Notes: generated by a model not told the origin, from the letters alone. A DNA stretch of 64,000 nucleotides from Silvanigrella aquatica (GCF_001907975.1 NZ_CP017834.1:2864987-2928986), one strand, 5' to 3'; counted from the first letter of the stretch, positions 8,044 through 19,083 are shown. Program-made: numbers and translations.

Positions 8044-10044
8044 TTACCAAAGAGTTATTCTTTCATTTTCAGGAAGTGTCATAGGATCTCCCTGTTTACA
8101 AGAAAAGGTTTTTTCAAAATTCACAGATAGCTTCATTTGATTATTAACTCGTAATTCTACAGGTGAATGAGGATCTGTTTTTATTCTAAACTCTCTTTCT
8201 TTTGGCTGCACCACGCCACACCAAGTTTTAGCATATTGGACAAAGAAGTCTTGTTGATCTTTATGTATTTCGCTATTTTGAACTGGAAAAGCGGATTGAA
8301 AAGCGTTTTGTACGCCCACAAAATCGGCAATGTTTTCTCCCAGAGTTAACTTCCCATCAATTTTATCTTTCTCAAATAATGTAACTATTTTTTTAGTTTT
8401 ATTTTGAAATTGAGCAAGATCTTCAGAGCTCATCCATGATTTTAATGCACCATTTTCGTCAAACTTAGCACCTTGATCATCAATAGAATGTCCTATTTCA
8501 TGAGCCACAACCATCCCTACAGAGCCAAAATTCACATTATCAGATTTTGTCTTATCAAAAAAAGGCGGCTGTAAAATACCTAAGGGCATAACAAATTGAT
8601 TTGCTCTCGGATTATAATAGGCATTTACTGTTAAAGGAGACATATGCCATTCATTTTTATTAACTGGCTTTTTGATATCTTTCATTAATTTTTTAAATTT
8701 TTTAACCTCTAATAATTTTTTATTATTTAAAAATTGTTTTTCATTTAGAAATAAATTCGGTTCCAACTTCCAATCTTCTATTTTATCAGGCTTTACAAGT
8801 TGAAAACTCATTGTTTTTATTTTTAATTTAGCCGTATCTTTTGCTTCACTTGAAAGCCAAGTATTTTTTTGGATATTTTCAAGAGTCGTTTGTTGGACTT
8901 TTTCAACAATATTTTTTACACGATCGGAAGGAAAATTACTATATAAATTATTTACAATCTGATAATCTAAAGTCCTTTCTAAATTATCCACAGTTGACTG
9001 CGTGCATTGTAAATCAAGATTTTCTTCAATTTTTGAAACTCCATAATACTTATTTTTGAAATCTTTTACTTTTTCAAAAAAATCAGGATAAGAATATTTT
9101 ATAGTATTTAATGAAATTTTATTCCACATAGCTAAGGCACGAAGTTGCTCTAATCTTGCCTCTTTTAGGCTTTTATCGATTGTAGAAAAAACATCTTTTG
9201 GCATAAGATTTACGTTTACTTTTTCATTGATATTTTTAAGCATGACATCGAAACGTAAGTTAGTATAATTAGAAATTAAAAAATCTCTGCTTACTGAATT
9301 ATCCTGCGATTGAATATCTCTTAATTCCGCTTTGGAAGGATATATATCTGCAATATTTTTCTCAAATTTTATAATGAATTTTGCATTTTTATCGGCATTT
9401 GGCATGCCTGCTAGTTCAAGAAAATTTGTAATTATTTCATTATAATCTGAAATTAAATTTTCATTTTTATAATATTCATTTACACTCAAGGGTAATCCAT
9501 AATAAAATAAAACATCTTTTATAAGAGGATTATTAATATTTTCCATATCATCAATAACAATAAAACTTGCATCTCCAGAAATAGATTCTGTAGCAAATTT
9601 TTCAAGTAACTCCTCTTTTTTCATTTTTAAAATTTGATACTTATAATCTTTAATATAGGAAATTTCTTCTTTTTTTCTAGAATCAATATTCATACATGAG
9701 TTATAATAATTTTTTATCATTTTATTTTGAAAAGATAAATTATTTTTATTTAAAATAGACTTAATAAATTCGGATCTTTGCTTTTTAATTTTTTCAGCGG
9801 AATCATTAAAGCTAAAAATATATCGACTTTTACTTTCAGGTATTTTGAAATTTGCAATTTCAGAAGAACAAACGTATTGATAAAAATCATTACAAGGAGA
9901 TATTTCAGAATTTAATTTGAATTCCCTGTATTGGGGAACTGTAAATTGTGCATCTGGAATGGTTGGAAAATCTTGTGAATAAGCAAGCATATGAATTGAA
10001 ACTAGGGATAGTGAAAAAATTAACTTGTTTTTATAATTTTGCAT
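8044..10044 (-). CDS. Secreted M13 (neprilysin/PepO) family metallopeptidase
   Basis: Zinc endopeptidase of family M13. I choose the internal ATG at 10044 because AAGG lies 8 bases upstream and it gives a clean signal peptide (MQNYKNKLIFSLSL...AYS); the longer frame starting at 10071 has no ribosome site. The 666-aa precursor has the conserved NAYYNPRANQF substrate-binding region, the zinc motif HEIGH (515-519), the downstream GENIADFVG that supplies the third ligand and catalytic Asp, and the C-terminal CRxD-like end region. No lipobox, so it is periplasmic or secreted. Likely protein or peptide degradation outside the cytoplasm. Confidence 0.92.
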   Translation of the reverse strand: MQNYKNKLIFSLSLVSIHMLAYSQDFPTIPDAQFTVPQYREFKLNSEISPCNDFYQYVCSSEIANFKIPESKSRYIFSFNDSAEKIKKQRSEFIKSILNKNNLSFQNKMIKNYYNSCMNIDSRKKEEISYIKDYKYQILKMKKEELLEKFATESISGDASFIVIDDMENINNPLIKDVLFYYGLPLSVNEYYKNENLISDYNEIITNFLELAGMPNADKNAKFIIKFEKNIADIYPSKAELRDIQSQDNSVSRDFLISNYTNLRFDVMLKNINEKVNVNLMPKDVFSTIDKSLKEARLEQLRALAMWNKISLNTIKYSYPDFFEKVKDFKNKYYGVSKIEENLDLQCTQSTVDNLERTLDYQIVNNLYSNFPSDRVKNIVEKVQQTTLENIQKNTWLSSEAKDTAKLKIKTMSFQLVKPDKIEDWKLEPNLFLNEKQFLNNKKLLEVKKFKKLMKDIKKPVNKNEWHMSPLTVNAYYNPRANQFVMPLGILQPPFFDKTKSDNVNFGSVGMVVAHEIGHSIDDQGAKFDENGALKSWMSSEDLAQFQNKTKKIVTLFEKDKIDGKLTLGENIADFVGVQNAFQSAFPVQNSEIHKDQQDFFVQYAKTWCGVVQPKEREFRIKTDPHSPVELRVNNQMKLSVNFEKTFSCKQGDPMTLPENERITLW

Positions 10045-10719
10045 ATGGATTACCTTATTTAAATTTGTCATAAATAAATTATGATAATTTTTATATAATT
10101 ATTTGTCAATTACCGAATTTAGCATCCTTAAATTTAAAAAAATAATTTTTACCTAATTAGAAGTTATTTGAATTCTTTATAGAAATCCAAACAGCCTAAA
10201 ATTTAGTCAAACTATAGCTTCCTAAAAAATCTTATTATATTTATTTTGATTTGGAAAGCTAAGTTATAAACTAAAAAAAATTATTGGATAGCAATTTGTG
10301 ACATAAATATTTGATTTAATATAACAAGAATATCTTATAAAAATTTATTTGATGAATTTTAAATATATTTATATTATAATTAAATATATTTTTATAATTT
10401 AATTATAAATTCAAATAATAATTCTTTATAAAGATATTTGATGATTTTAAATGAAATTTTTATAATAAATTATTTGACTTATCTTTTCAAACAAACTATT
10501 TACAATAAAATTTGGAATATTTGCTAATTCCAGTATTTAAAAAAAATTTTTGGGTGATTTGATATTTATGAAAGTATTATTTGAATATGAATACAAATTT
10601 ATATATATGAATTCATTCAATATTTTATTACTAAATAAATACATCGTAAAAAATATTAAATTATTTTTAGGAATATCTATTTATGCTGCGATTTAAAATC
10701 TTAAAATATAGGTTTATTT
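10045..10719. other. AT-rich intergenic region with an imperfect direct repeat
   Basis: About 675 bases with no supported gene on either strand. It is very AT-rich with short T- and A-runs. It contains an imperfect direct repeat of about 30 bases (10335-10364 and 10425-10454), each holding a TATTTGATGA core. It must carry the divergent promoters of the M13 peptidase and azlC, but I cannot single out a convincing -35/-10 pair. Confidence 0.6.
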
Positions 10720-11403
10720 ATGATAATTGAAGCTTTAAAAGATACTAAACCAACAGCATTTGGATATCTACTATTAGGAGCTGCATTTGGAGTACTATTT
10801 CAAAGCTTAAATTTACATTGGATTTTTGGAATTTTAATGAGCACTCTCGTGTATGCAGGGTTTGCTCAATTCATTGCAATTCCTATTTTGGCAGCACAAG
10901 GCTCTTTGTTTAGTATTGCTATTGCTACTTTTCTTGTTAATTTAAGACATATTTTTTATGGAATCGCATTTTTAGATAAATTTAAATATAATAAATTTTT
11001 AAAAAGCTATTTAATATTTGGCCTAACAGATGAATCCTTCTCTATCATAAATGCTAAAAAACCAATTTCTGCTAGAAAATATGAAGCAACGATAATAATC
11101 TTATGCCATATTTACTGGATTATTGGAACATTTATTGGGATATTTATGCACAAAGAGTTATTGGGTGTTAATATAAATTTTTTATTTTTTTCTCTTGTTG
11201 CACTTTTTGCTATTTTGACAGTTGATACTTTTAAATTAAATAAGGATATTTTTTCTTTAGCTGCAGGAATTTCCTCTTATATTTTTTTTAAAGTCATTGG
11301 TGTTAAAGAAGTTTTATTTTTTAGTATGCTTCTCAGCTTCTTTATTATTTATTTTAAAATATATTTAAGCGATCATGATGAGGAGAAAAATATCATTGGA
11401 TAG
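10720..11403 (+). CDS. azlC: AzlC-family branched-chain amino-acid exporter, large subunit
   Basis: Inner-membrane permease of the AzlC/YgaZ family, which with the small partner AzlD/YgaH exports branched-chain amino acids or analogues. The 227-aa protein has seven to eight hydrophobic segments and the family's landmarks: PTAFGYLLLGAAFGVL at the N-terminus, MSTLVYAGFAQF, and FLVNLRHIFYG. It starts at ATG 10720 with TATAGG about 8 bases upstream. It overlaps the start of azlD, the classical arrangement, showing translational coupling. The exported substrate is inferred from the family. Confidence 0.9.
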   Translation: MIIEALKDTKPTAFGYLLLGAAFGVLFQSLNLHWIFGILMSTLVYAGFAQFIAIPILAAQGSLFSIAIATFLVNLRHIFYGIAFLDKFKYNKFLKSYLIFGLTDESFSIINAKKPISARKYEATIIILCHIYWIIGTFIGIFMHKELLGVNINFLFFSLVALFAILTVDTFKLNKDIFSLAAGISSYIFFKVIGVKEVLFFSMLLSFFIIYFKIYLSDHDEEKNIIG

Positions 11404-11719
11404 ATATCAGACATATGTTGTTTCAGCTATTATAATCATGAGTATTGTGACATATACAACAAGAATTGTGCCTTTTATTTTTCTAAGAAATATCAAAAAT
11501 AAACTCATAAAAAAAACAGGGCAACATCTACCTGTTTGTCTCATGGGGATATTGACGATACATTCCATATATTCTTTAAAAGAGATTGACTCAAATTTTT
11601 TAATAAATGGTTGGGCATCTTGCGCTGTATCGATATTTATTTATTGCTGCATCCGTTCCATATTGACAAGCATGATTCTCGGAACAGGAATTTATTATAT
11701 TCTGCTTAACTATTCTTAA
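11375..11719 (+). CDS. azlD: AzlD-family exporter small subunit
   Basis: Partner of AzlC: up to 114 aa with about four transmembrane helices. The TTRIVPFIFL motif after the first helix and the compact four-helix pattern are typical of AzlD/YgaH. The frame opens with ATG at 11375, inside azlC, but a TTG at 11396 has a clear AGGAG 11 bases upstream and would shorten the overlap to 8 bases, so the true start is uncertain. Followed by a hairpin shared with the convergent HU gene. Confidence 0.82.
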   Translation: MMRRKISLDRYQTYVVSAIIIMSIVTYTTRIVPFIFLRNIKNKLIKKTGQHLPVCLMGILTIHSIYSLKEIDSNFLINGWASCAVSIFIYCCIRSILTSMILGTGIYYILLNYS

Positions 11720-11724
11720 AATAA

Positions 11725-11759
11725 AAACAAAAAAAGCAAGCACATAATAAGCTTGCTTT
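11725..11759 (-). terminator. Intrinsic terminator of the HU gene, shared with azlCD
   Basis: A 9-bp stem (AAAGCAAGC 11733-11741 / GCTTGCTTT 11751-11759) lies between the convergent azlD and HU stops. On the - strand it is followed by TTTTTGTTTTTATTTT, a good U-tract; on the + strand the tail is poor, so it mainly serves the HU gene. Confidence 0.8.
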
Positions 11760-11780
11760 ATGAATTTGAAGTCTTTTTAA

Positions 11781-12134
11781 TTACTTTTTCTTCTTGGAAA
11801 CAGCTGCCGCTACTTTTTTAGATTTAGAAGCAGAACGTGAACCTGTGACTTGTTCTTTCAATGATTTTGCTGCACGGAAAGCAATTTTTTTAGATGCGGG
11901 AATTTTAATTTCTTCCCCTGTTTGTGGATTGCGCCCCATGCGTGGTGCGCGTTCTTTAACTTGAAGAATTCCGATTTTGTCTATGCGAAGCTTTTTGCCT
12001 GAAGCAACTTCGCTTTCAACAGTATTTAAAAAATCCGCGATCACTTCTTTTGTTATTTTTTTAGGAAGTTGATCAAATTTCGCCGCAACATTCGCAATCA
12101 TTTGACTAGTAGAAACAGTTTCTGGCTTAGCCAT
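11781..12134 (-). CDS. HU/IHF-family DNA-binding protein with basic tail
   Basis: Histone-like DNA-bending protein. The start at 12134 is set by a strong AAAGGAGG site 8 bases upstream; the longer open frame to 12179 is untranslated. The 117-aa product has the HU core: IANVAAKFDQLPKKITKEVI helices, IDKIGILQVKERAPRMGRNPQTGE (the beta arm with the conserved GRNPxTG), and ASKKIAFRAAKSLK. It ends in a Ser/Lys/Ala tail (about residues 98-117) absent from E. coli HU. Lys/Ala-rich tails recall the extended HU of other lineages and may give extra non-specific DNA binding. Monocistronic. Confidence 0.93.
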   Translation of the reverse strand: MAKPETVSTSQMIANVAAKFDQLPKKITKEVIADFLNTVESEVASGKKLRIDKIGILQVKERAPRMGRNPQTGEEIKIPASKKIAFRAAKSLKEQVTGSRSASKSKKVAAAVSKKKK

Positions 12135-12309
12135 AGGGAACGCCTCCTTTGTGAGAAAAATAACAAGAACAAAATGCACACCATTTTATGCGCCAAAATT
12201 GGCGTAAGTTCTTTATAAAATGGAAGTTCTGCAAGCTCCTGTTACTTAAATATAAGGAAATCATTGTACAAGTCAATAGCCCACCGAAAAAATTGTAATA
12301 AAGCTAGCG

Positions 12310-12315
12310 TATAAT
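12310..12315 (+). promoter_or_regulatory. Candidate -10 box of eno
   Basis: A consensus TATAAT lies 115 bases before the eno start codon. The -35 region at the expected spacing is A-rich and weak, so the promoter may need an activator or be of another type. It would give a 5' leader of about 110 bases. Confidence 0.45.
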
Positions 12316-12400
12316 CGGCACTACCTCATCTCTATTTGGCGGACTATTGATGACGAATAGAAATTGTAGCATAACAAATTTATGAGTAGGACAGCCGTAA

Positions 12401-13710
<1,310 letters not shown>

Positions 13711-13711
<1 letters not shown>

Positions 13712-13980
13712 TGGTTTCTTCAGATAGTTCTTCAAGTTTTGAGTATTCATTGGTAGTAGAGTTGTTTCTTGAGTTGAGAGGCAAGGGGATATCACTTTCT
13801 GCTGTTGATTTAGACATCCTAAATGCCTGGGAAGAATCCGGGATAAAGCCGGATTTTATTGTTCAAACTATGCTGGAATATGCTGAAGATTGTAAAATAA
13901 AATCTAAAACTTTTCCCACAACTTTGTTACCCCTATCGAAAAAAGTTCGTTCTATTTTAATAAAAACGAGTGAATTTTAG
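13711..13980 (+). CDS. Small hypothetical protein between eno and a DnaC-like ATPase
   Basis: An 89-aa protein I do not recognise. Its ATG overlaps the eno stop by one base and its stop is just before the DnaC-like gene, so it is translationally coupled to both. It is predicted to be mainly helical, Ser-rich at the N-terminus, with LSAVDLDILNAWEESGI in the middle and a basic C-terminus. The 'layered' helix pattern recalls DnaD/replication-accessory helical domains, but that is only an impression. Position suggests it partners the ATPase downstream. Confidence 0.65.
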
Positions 13981-13989
13981 GTGAAAAAA

Positions 13990-15174
13990 ATGAGTGCGAA
14001 TCGTTCTTTTGACGACATATTTATCTCTTTGCAAAATTTAGCTGAATTAAGAGAACAGGAAGAATCAGAAAACTCTGAAAAAGAAACTTCACTGCCCTGC
14101 TTATGTGGTAAAAATGAATATTCCCATTCTCACGAAGAGAACACCACAGATAACCAGGACTCTGACGATATTGAAGAAAATGAACCCTCTGAGCCTATTT
14201 ATATTTCTAATACATCACGAGGCTCCTATTTTGCTGTGTGCCCTGCCTGCAATCCCCGCTTAAATTGCGCGCTATGCGAAGGATCGGGGCATCGTGTTTT
14301 ATCAAAAGTGCATATTTTTGAAACAGAAGATGGCGAAACAGAACATGTTACTGAAGAGATTAGCCCTAACACTTGTTCTTGCACACACACCGAAAGATTA
14401 GTGCATTTACTAAACAAAGCCGAAATTCCCAGTAAATATATGGGAGCCGATATTTCTTCATTTAAAGACGATCATTTAAACGAAATGCAATCAAATAAAT
14501 TAAATGAAAATATTCAAAAAATTCATAAATTTTGTACTCAAGTTGCTTTAAATATATTAGATGAGCAGAGCAAGGAGCAAAAATATTTTGTCACTTTATT
14601 TGGCCCTGTGGGTTCTGGAAAGACATTACTTGCCGTTGCGGCATTAAAAATGGTTATTATCAATTATGGATTATCGGGACGATTTATTGATTTTCAATTT
14701 TTACTCAATCAAATTAAAGCTGAATATGAGCAAAAAAGATCTGGTGAAAGTTTATTAAAACAACTTCGTGAAATCGATATCCTCGTTATCGATGAACTCG
14801 GTAAAGGTCGTAATGAAAACGAATGGCAATTGGAAAAGTTAGATGATCTCATAAATTATCGTTACAATGCAAAAAAAATTACTGTCATCACAACAAATTA
14901 TTTACCAAAAAGTTATAAATATGACGATAAAGATATTCCTCGTACGTTAAATAAAGAAGTCAACGATTTTTGGCGAGAAGGAAAAACCAATGCCAGCCAA
15001 GGTAATATTCCCGTTCACGAATCCTTTTGGACGCAAACATTACTCGAACGCATTGGTGCTAGAATGTATGAAAGAATTTATGAAGTCTCAGAATTTATCG
15101 ACTTTATAGGTTTACCTAGCTATAGACGATATTTGGGCAAAGGCTTTTTAGATTTATATTCATCAAAAAAATAA
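13990..15174 (+). CDS. DnaC/IstB-like AAA+ ATPase with Cys-rich N-terminal region
   Basis: About 394 aa. The N-terminal half is acidic, then carries cysteines in zinc-ribbon-like arrangement (CPACNP...CALCEGSGH, and a later CSC). The C-terminal half is a P-loop ATPase: Walker A LFGPVGSGKTLLAV, Walker B DILVIDELGKGRNE and a sensor-like TVITTNY. This is the DnaC/DnaI/IstB arrangement, so it may load a replicative helicase. ATG 13990 is favoured by an AGGTGA site; GTG 13981, directly after the preceding stop, is the alternative. Coupled to the small ORF before it and to eno. Confidence 0.75.
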   Translation: MSANRSFDDIFISLQNLAELREQEESENSEKETSLPCLCGKNEYSHSHEENTTDNQDSDDIEENEPSEPIYISNTSRGSYFAVCPACNPRLNCALCEGSGHRVLSKVHIFETEDGETEHVTEEISPNTCSCTHTERLVHLLNKAEIPSKYMGADISSFKDDHLNEMQSNKLNENIQKIHKFCTQVALNILDEQSKEQKYFVTLFGPVGSGKTLLAVAALKMVIINYGLSGRFIDFQFLLNQIKAEYEQKRSGESLLKQLREIDILVIDELGKGRNENEWQLEKLDDLINYRYNAKKITVITTNYLPKSYKYDDKDIPRTLNKEVNDFWREGKTNASQGNIPVHESFWTQTLLERIGARMYERIYEVSEFIDFIGLPSYRRYLGKGFLDLYSSKK

Positions 15175-15197
15175 TTTATTTTGGCGAAGCAATCTCT

Positions 15198-16133
15198 CTA
15201 TGAATGATTTAAGTTGTGATTGTGAGTCTCTGTATTTTTAATAACATTATTTAAATTAGTATCATCTATCCCTGGTAACATTGTCATTGCTGCTTCTACA
15301 GAAGATAATTCATCGGCGCCAAATCCTTGAAATACAATTGTTCTATGCGGTTTGATTAATGAAAGTTCATAGAGTTTTCTATAAGAGTTAAAAAGTTCTG
15401 GATTCGAAGCAAGTTCCTGATATGCCATACTGACGCTTAAGCTATATTGTCCCTTTGCTTCTGCGAGCAAGGATGAGACTTTAGATGATGTTTCAGCCTC
15501 CAATAGTTGAGCTTCAAGACGGCCCGCTTCCTCAATACCAGCTTTGGTTTTTTCTAGCTTAGCTGCTACCGTATCAAATAATTGTCTAGAAACATCTGGC
15601 AATAAACTCAAACGATTTATAAAAATAAATTCTATAAATATTCCCCATCGTTTTAATTCTTTCGCAATATCTTTTTTTAATACCTCATTCAATTCACTAC
15701 GATTTGCAAGTATATACTGAAATTCATATGTACCTAAAACAGATGTCGCTGAACTAGAAAGTATACTTTGTAAAAATCTTTCCAAATTTTCTACATGAAA
15801 AACAGCCTTAATTGGATCTTCAATTCGAAATTCAACCCATAAATCTATAATTAATGTTGTTCCCCTGGAGTCATTAACATGAATTTCCTCAAAACATCTA
15901 AAATCTTTTTTCAATGAAACAGAAATAATTTGGCTCCAAGGCATTATTTTATCATACCAAAAATATATCCCTGGTTTTGAAATAAGTTTTTGTAATTTTC
16001 CAAAACGACAAACTAATATATTTGTTTCATTTTGAACTTCGATCACAAATAATTTAAAAAATAAAAATAAAATTGGAATTAAAGTAGCCCCAAAAATTAT
16101 TCCTAAAACATAATTTAAGACGTCTGAACTCAT
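15198..16133 (-). CDS. SPFH/band-7 family membrane protein
   Basis: A 311-aa SPFH-domain protein: one N-terminal transmembrane helix (about 8-30), then the band-7 fold (TNILVCRFGKLQKLI, GIYFWYDKIMPWSQ, the LIIDLWVEFRIEDP strand), and a C-terminal coiled coil rich in Ala/Glu (about 190-230). Such proteins form large membrane-anchored cages or scaffolds (HflK/HflC, stomatin, flotillin). It overlaps the upstream SPFH gene by 4 bases, so the two subunits are probably made together and assemble as a hetero-oligomer, as HflK-HflC do. No protease gene is adjacent. Confidence 0.85.
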   Translation of the reverse strand: MSSDVLNYVLGIIFGATLIPILFLFFKLFVIEVQNETNILVCRFGKLQKLISKPGIYFWYDKIMPWSQIISVSLKKDFRCFEEIHVNDSRGTTLIIDLWVEFRIEDPIKAVFHVENLERFLQSILSSSATSVLGTYEFQYILANRSELNEVLKKDIAKELKRWGIFIEFIFINRLSLLPDVSRQLFDTVAAKLEKTKAGIEEAGRLEAQLLEAETSSKVSSLLAEAKGQYSLSVSMAYQELASNPELFNSYRKLYELSLIKPHRTIVFQGFGADELSSVEAAMTMLPGIDDTNLNNVIKNTETHNHNLNHS

Positions 16134-17014
16134 AATGTCCTCTTAATATATGAAATTTTTGCATCAGAATAAACTTCCATACTTCTTCTTTCAATATACA
16201 AATTTAAAGTATTATTTCTTTGAAGTTCACTTAAAACTTCACTAATTTTCTGTATATCTTCTTCGATAGCCTTTGCTTTAGCTTTTGCAATTGCTATACC
16301 TTTTTTTGCCGCCAATAATCTTTGTTCGCATTCTGCTTCAGTTAAAGCATATAATCTTTGTGCTTCACTTTGAGAATTAATTACAGCATTTAAGGCATTG
16401 GCCAATTCATTTGGAGGGAGAATATCTGTAATATCAACTCCATTAAATTCAATTCCATAACTATTTGGGATTTTATTTTTACAAAAATCTTGAATTTGTA
16501 TATTTAATAACCCTCTTTTGCTTCTTATAGAAGCAAAAGAACTTACTTCTGTATTTAATTTTGTAGTATTATTTATTGGGTTTTTTTTATCAAATGAACC
16601 AATTTCTTGATGTAATAAGCAGATAAACAAACCTTTGATGTGTTCAAAAGATCTTTCCATTGAAAACAAAAAAGAATACAGTTCATTTTTGAGCGGAGTA
16701 AATCTTAATTTTGAATCAATTCTAAGAAGAGTCCCATCTGACGCCATTGCCATTGTACAGCCATCATCTCCTGAAAGATCTATCATTTGTTCCATGATTG
16801 AGATAAAATGTACTTTTTGCCACGGCCATTTCATATGAAGCCCAGACTGAAATGTTTTTAAACTTTTTTCTGTTTCATTTTTAAAAACCACTTTTCCAAA
16901 ACTAGTTAAAACTGCTAAATGTCCTTCACTAACTTGAAAGAATATTTTTTTAAATAAAAATATAATATAAATTGATAAACCAATATAAAATCCTACTAAA
17001 ATCTGTAAAAACAT
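16130..17014 (-). CDS. SPFH/band-7 family membrane protein
   Basis: A 294-aa second SPFH protein: N-terminal transmembrane helix (about 4-26), the FFQVSEGHLAVLTSFGKVV strand, GLHMKWPWQKVHFISIMEQ (band-7 core), and an Ala/Glu/Lys coiled coil (about 215-260). It starts with ATG 14 bases after the SulP-carbonic anhydrase stop and overlaps the next SPFH gene by 4 bases, so all three form one operon. The combination suggests that the SPFH scaffold organises or stabilises the transporter; that function is inference. Confidence 0.85.
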   Translation of the reverse strand: MFLQILVGFYIGLSIYIIFLFKKIFFQVSEGHLAVLTSFGKVVFKNETEKSLKTFQSGLHMKWPWQKVHFISIMEQMIDLSGDDGCTMAMASDGTLLRIDSKLRFTPLKNELYSFLFSMERSFEHIKGLFICLLHQEIGSFDKKNPINNTTKLNTEVSSFASIRSKRGLLNIQIQDFCKNKIPNSYGIEFNGVDITDILPPNELANALNAVINSQSEAQRLYALTEAECEQRLLAAKKGIAIAKAKAKAIEEDIQKISEVLSELQRNNTLNLYIERRSMEVYSDAKISYIKRTL

Positions 17015-17028
17015 AATGAATCTCCATA

Positions 17029-19083
17029 TTAAAATTTATCATTTGCTGTTATTAATTTTTTCAAAGTATTCATATTTATATTTGTTGAGTTTAGGGATTG
17101 ACCACTAAATTTTTTATATGCAACTACTAATCCTTTATTTACATCAACAACATCTTCATTAAAGTGCTTATGAGAATCTGTTACTAATGGTAACAAATCT
17201 ACTTTATCAATACTGTCGACAACCATTCCATGTGGAACATAGCGTCCATCAGGAATTTCAACACTAACTACAATAGCACCAATTCCAATATAACAATGAG
17301 ATCCAACCACAGAATCATGAACAATTGCTTGAAAACCAATAAATGAATTATTTCCTATGTAGCAAGGTCCATGAACCAATGCTTGATGAGCGACAGAAAC
17401 ATTTTCACCAATATATACTGCCCAGTCTTCTCCACTTACAGAAATCCATTTTTCCTTTAAAGCATGAATCACGACTCCATCTTGAATATTTGAATTTGAA
17501 CCTATGTAAAATGGCGTTCCTTCGTCCGCTCTTATCGAGCTTTCTGCTGCTATATGTACATGTTCTCCTAAAATAACTTTTCCAATAATAGAAGCTTTCT
17601 GATGTACAAATGAAGATGCTGCTATTGAAGCTTTATCTCGAATTTGACTCAGCCAACTTATTTTTTCAGAATCTAGTTCAAAGTGTGTTGGCTTTTTTGA
17701 AAGATTTTCCCTTATGCTACTATTTATAATAGCTCTTCTATTTATTCTAAGTGACTCCTTTTTTTTATTTAATTCTAAAGGCTTATTAAGCCATTTTTCA
17801 AGAAAAAATAAGAAACATCCAATAAATATTCCTGATAATAAATATCCTACAACAGTACCTATTGCTGCCGATAAAAAAGCAAAAGATTCGAGTTTACTTG
17901 TCTTAATTAAATGGAAAAAAACTTTAACTTCTATTAATCTAATTCCAACCACACACAATAAACCAGCTAATGCAGCAAGTGGAATTGAAGACATAATTTC
18001 GCTAAAATAAATAATAGACGCAATTATTAATACTGAATGTAATAATGATGATAATCGTGTTTTGGCTCCACTTTGTACATTGACAGTTGATCTCACGATG
18101 ACACCAGATACTGGCATTCCACCTACTAATCCCGATCCAAAATTTCCTAATCCTTGACCAAATAATTCTAAATTAGAATTATGTTCTTTTTTTGAATTTG
18201 AAATTCTATCTACAGCTTGTGCAGATAATAAAGTTTCAATTGAAGCTAAAAATGCCAATGGAATAGTTGCAATTATTAAACTCATAAATTTTTCAGAATT
18301 TATTAATGGAAAACTAGGTGAAGGAAGAATTGCGGAGATAACTCCAACACGCTCTACATTCCAATTTAAATGAATAGCAAGAGCTGTAATAATGACAATT
18401 CCAACAAAAGAAGCAGGGAATTGTTTAAATTGCCTACAAGAAGTTACGAATAAAGCGACAAAAAGACCGCAGACTACAGCAATCCAAGAAACTTCAGTGA
18501 GCCATATGGGATGACTCATCATATTCAGTAACTGCATAACTGTATAATCGAAACCAAATAACTCAGGTATTTGACTATCTAATAATTTAATACCAACACC
18601 AGTTGTAAAGCCCGCTAAAACTGCTTCTGGAACATATTTTATAAATCTGCCGGCAGATAAATATGAAAGTACCAATTGAATAATACCAATAATAATACAT
18701 GCAAAGCATACACCAATTGCTCCATAGTCCTTGGTAATTGCTAATACCATAACATTTAACGCTGCTGCTGGCCCTGTAACTTGTAACGAAGAACCTCCAA
18801 AAATTGCAGCAAGTCCACCCCCAATTGCACCCGCTATTAAACCTGAACTTGCAGGTAATCCACAGGCTACAGCTAATGCAATATTCAAAGGCAGTGCAAC
18901 AGAGGCAACAGTTATAGCTGATAAAGTATCTTGTAAAATACTTTTTCCCTTTAATACTTCAAGCCAATTTTCTTTTAATTCTAAAAAATTTTCTTTAAAA
19001 TTTCCTTGATAATTTTTCTTTTTATTTAAATTTTTTGTAATTGAAGTTTGATTATATTTTTTTAATTCAATTATTTTTTTCAT
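17029..19083 (-). CDS. SulP anion transporter fused to gamma-carbonic anhydrase
   Basis: A 684-aa fusion. Residues about 48-440 are a SulP/SLC26 permease: start TLSAITVASVALPLNIALA, VTGPAAALNVM, ATIPLAFLASIETLLSA and GQGLGNFGSGLVGGMPVSG. The usual C-terminal STAS domain is missing. Instead residues about 485-640 form a left-handed beta-helix of the gamma-carbonic anhydrase class, with all three zinc-ligand histidines in place: His540 (NIQDGVVIH) and His566/His571 (SVAHQALVHG), and the C-terminal RYVPHG. This predicts bicarbonate uptake or exchange coupled to CO2 hydration on the cytoplasmic side. First gene of an operon with two SPFH proteins. Confidence 0.88.
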   Translation of the reverse strand: MKKIIELKKYNQTSITKNLNKKKNYQGNFKENFLELKENWLEVLKGKSILQDTLSAITVASVALPLNIALAVACGLPASSGLIAGAIGGGLAAIFGGSSLQVTGPAAALNVMVLAITKDYGAIGVCFACIIIGIIQLVLSYLSAGRFIKYVPEAVLAGFTTGVGIKLLDSQIPELFGFDYTVMQLLNMMSHPIWLTEVSWIAVVCGLFVALFVTSCRQFKQFPASFVGIVIITALAIHLNWNVERVGVISAILPSPSFPLINSEKFMSLIIATIPLAFLASIETLLSAQAVDRISNSKKEHNSNLELFGQGLGNFGSGLVGGMPVSGVIVRSTVNVQSGAKTRLSSLLHSVLIIASIIYFSEIMSSIPLAALAGLLCVVGIRLIEVKVFFHLIKTSKLESFAFLSAAIGTVVGYLLSGIFIGCFLFFLEKWLNKPLELNKKKESLRINRRAIINSSIRENLSKKPTHFELDSEKISWLSQIRDKASIAASSFVHQKASIIGKVILGEHVHIAAESSIRADEGTPFYIGSNSNIQDGVVIHALKEKWISVSGEDWAVYIGENVSVAHQALVHGPCYIGNNSFIGFQAIVHDSVVGSHCYIGIGAIVVSVEIPDGRYVPHGMVVDSIDKVDLLPLVTDSHKHFNEDVVDVNKGLVVAYKKFSGQSLNSTNINMNTLKKLITANDKF

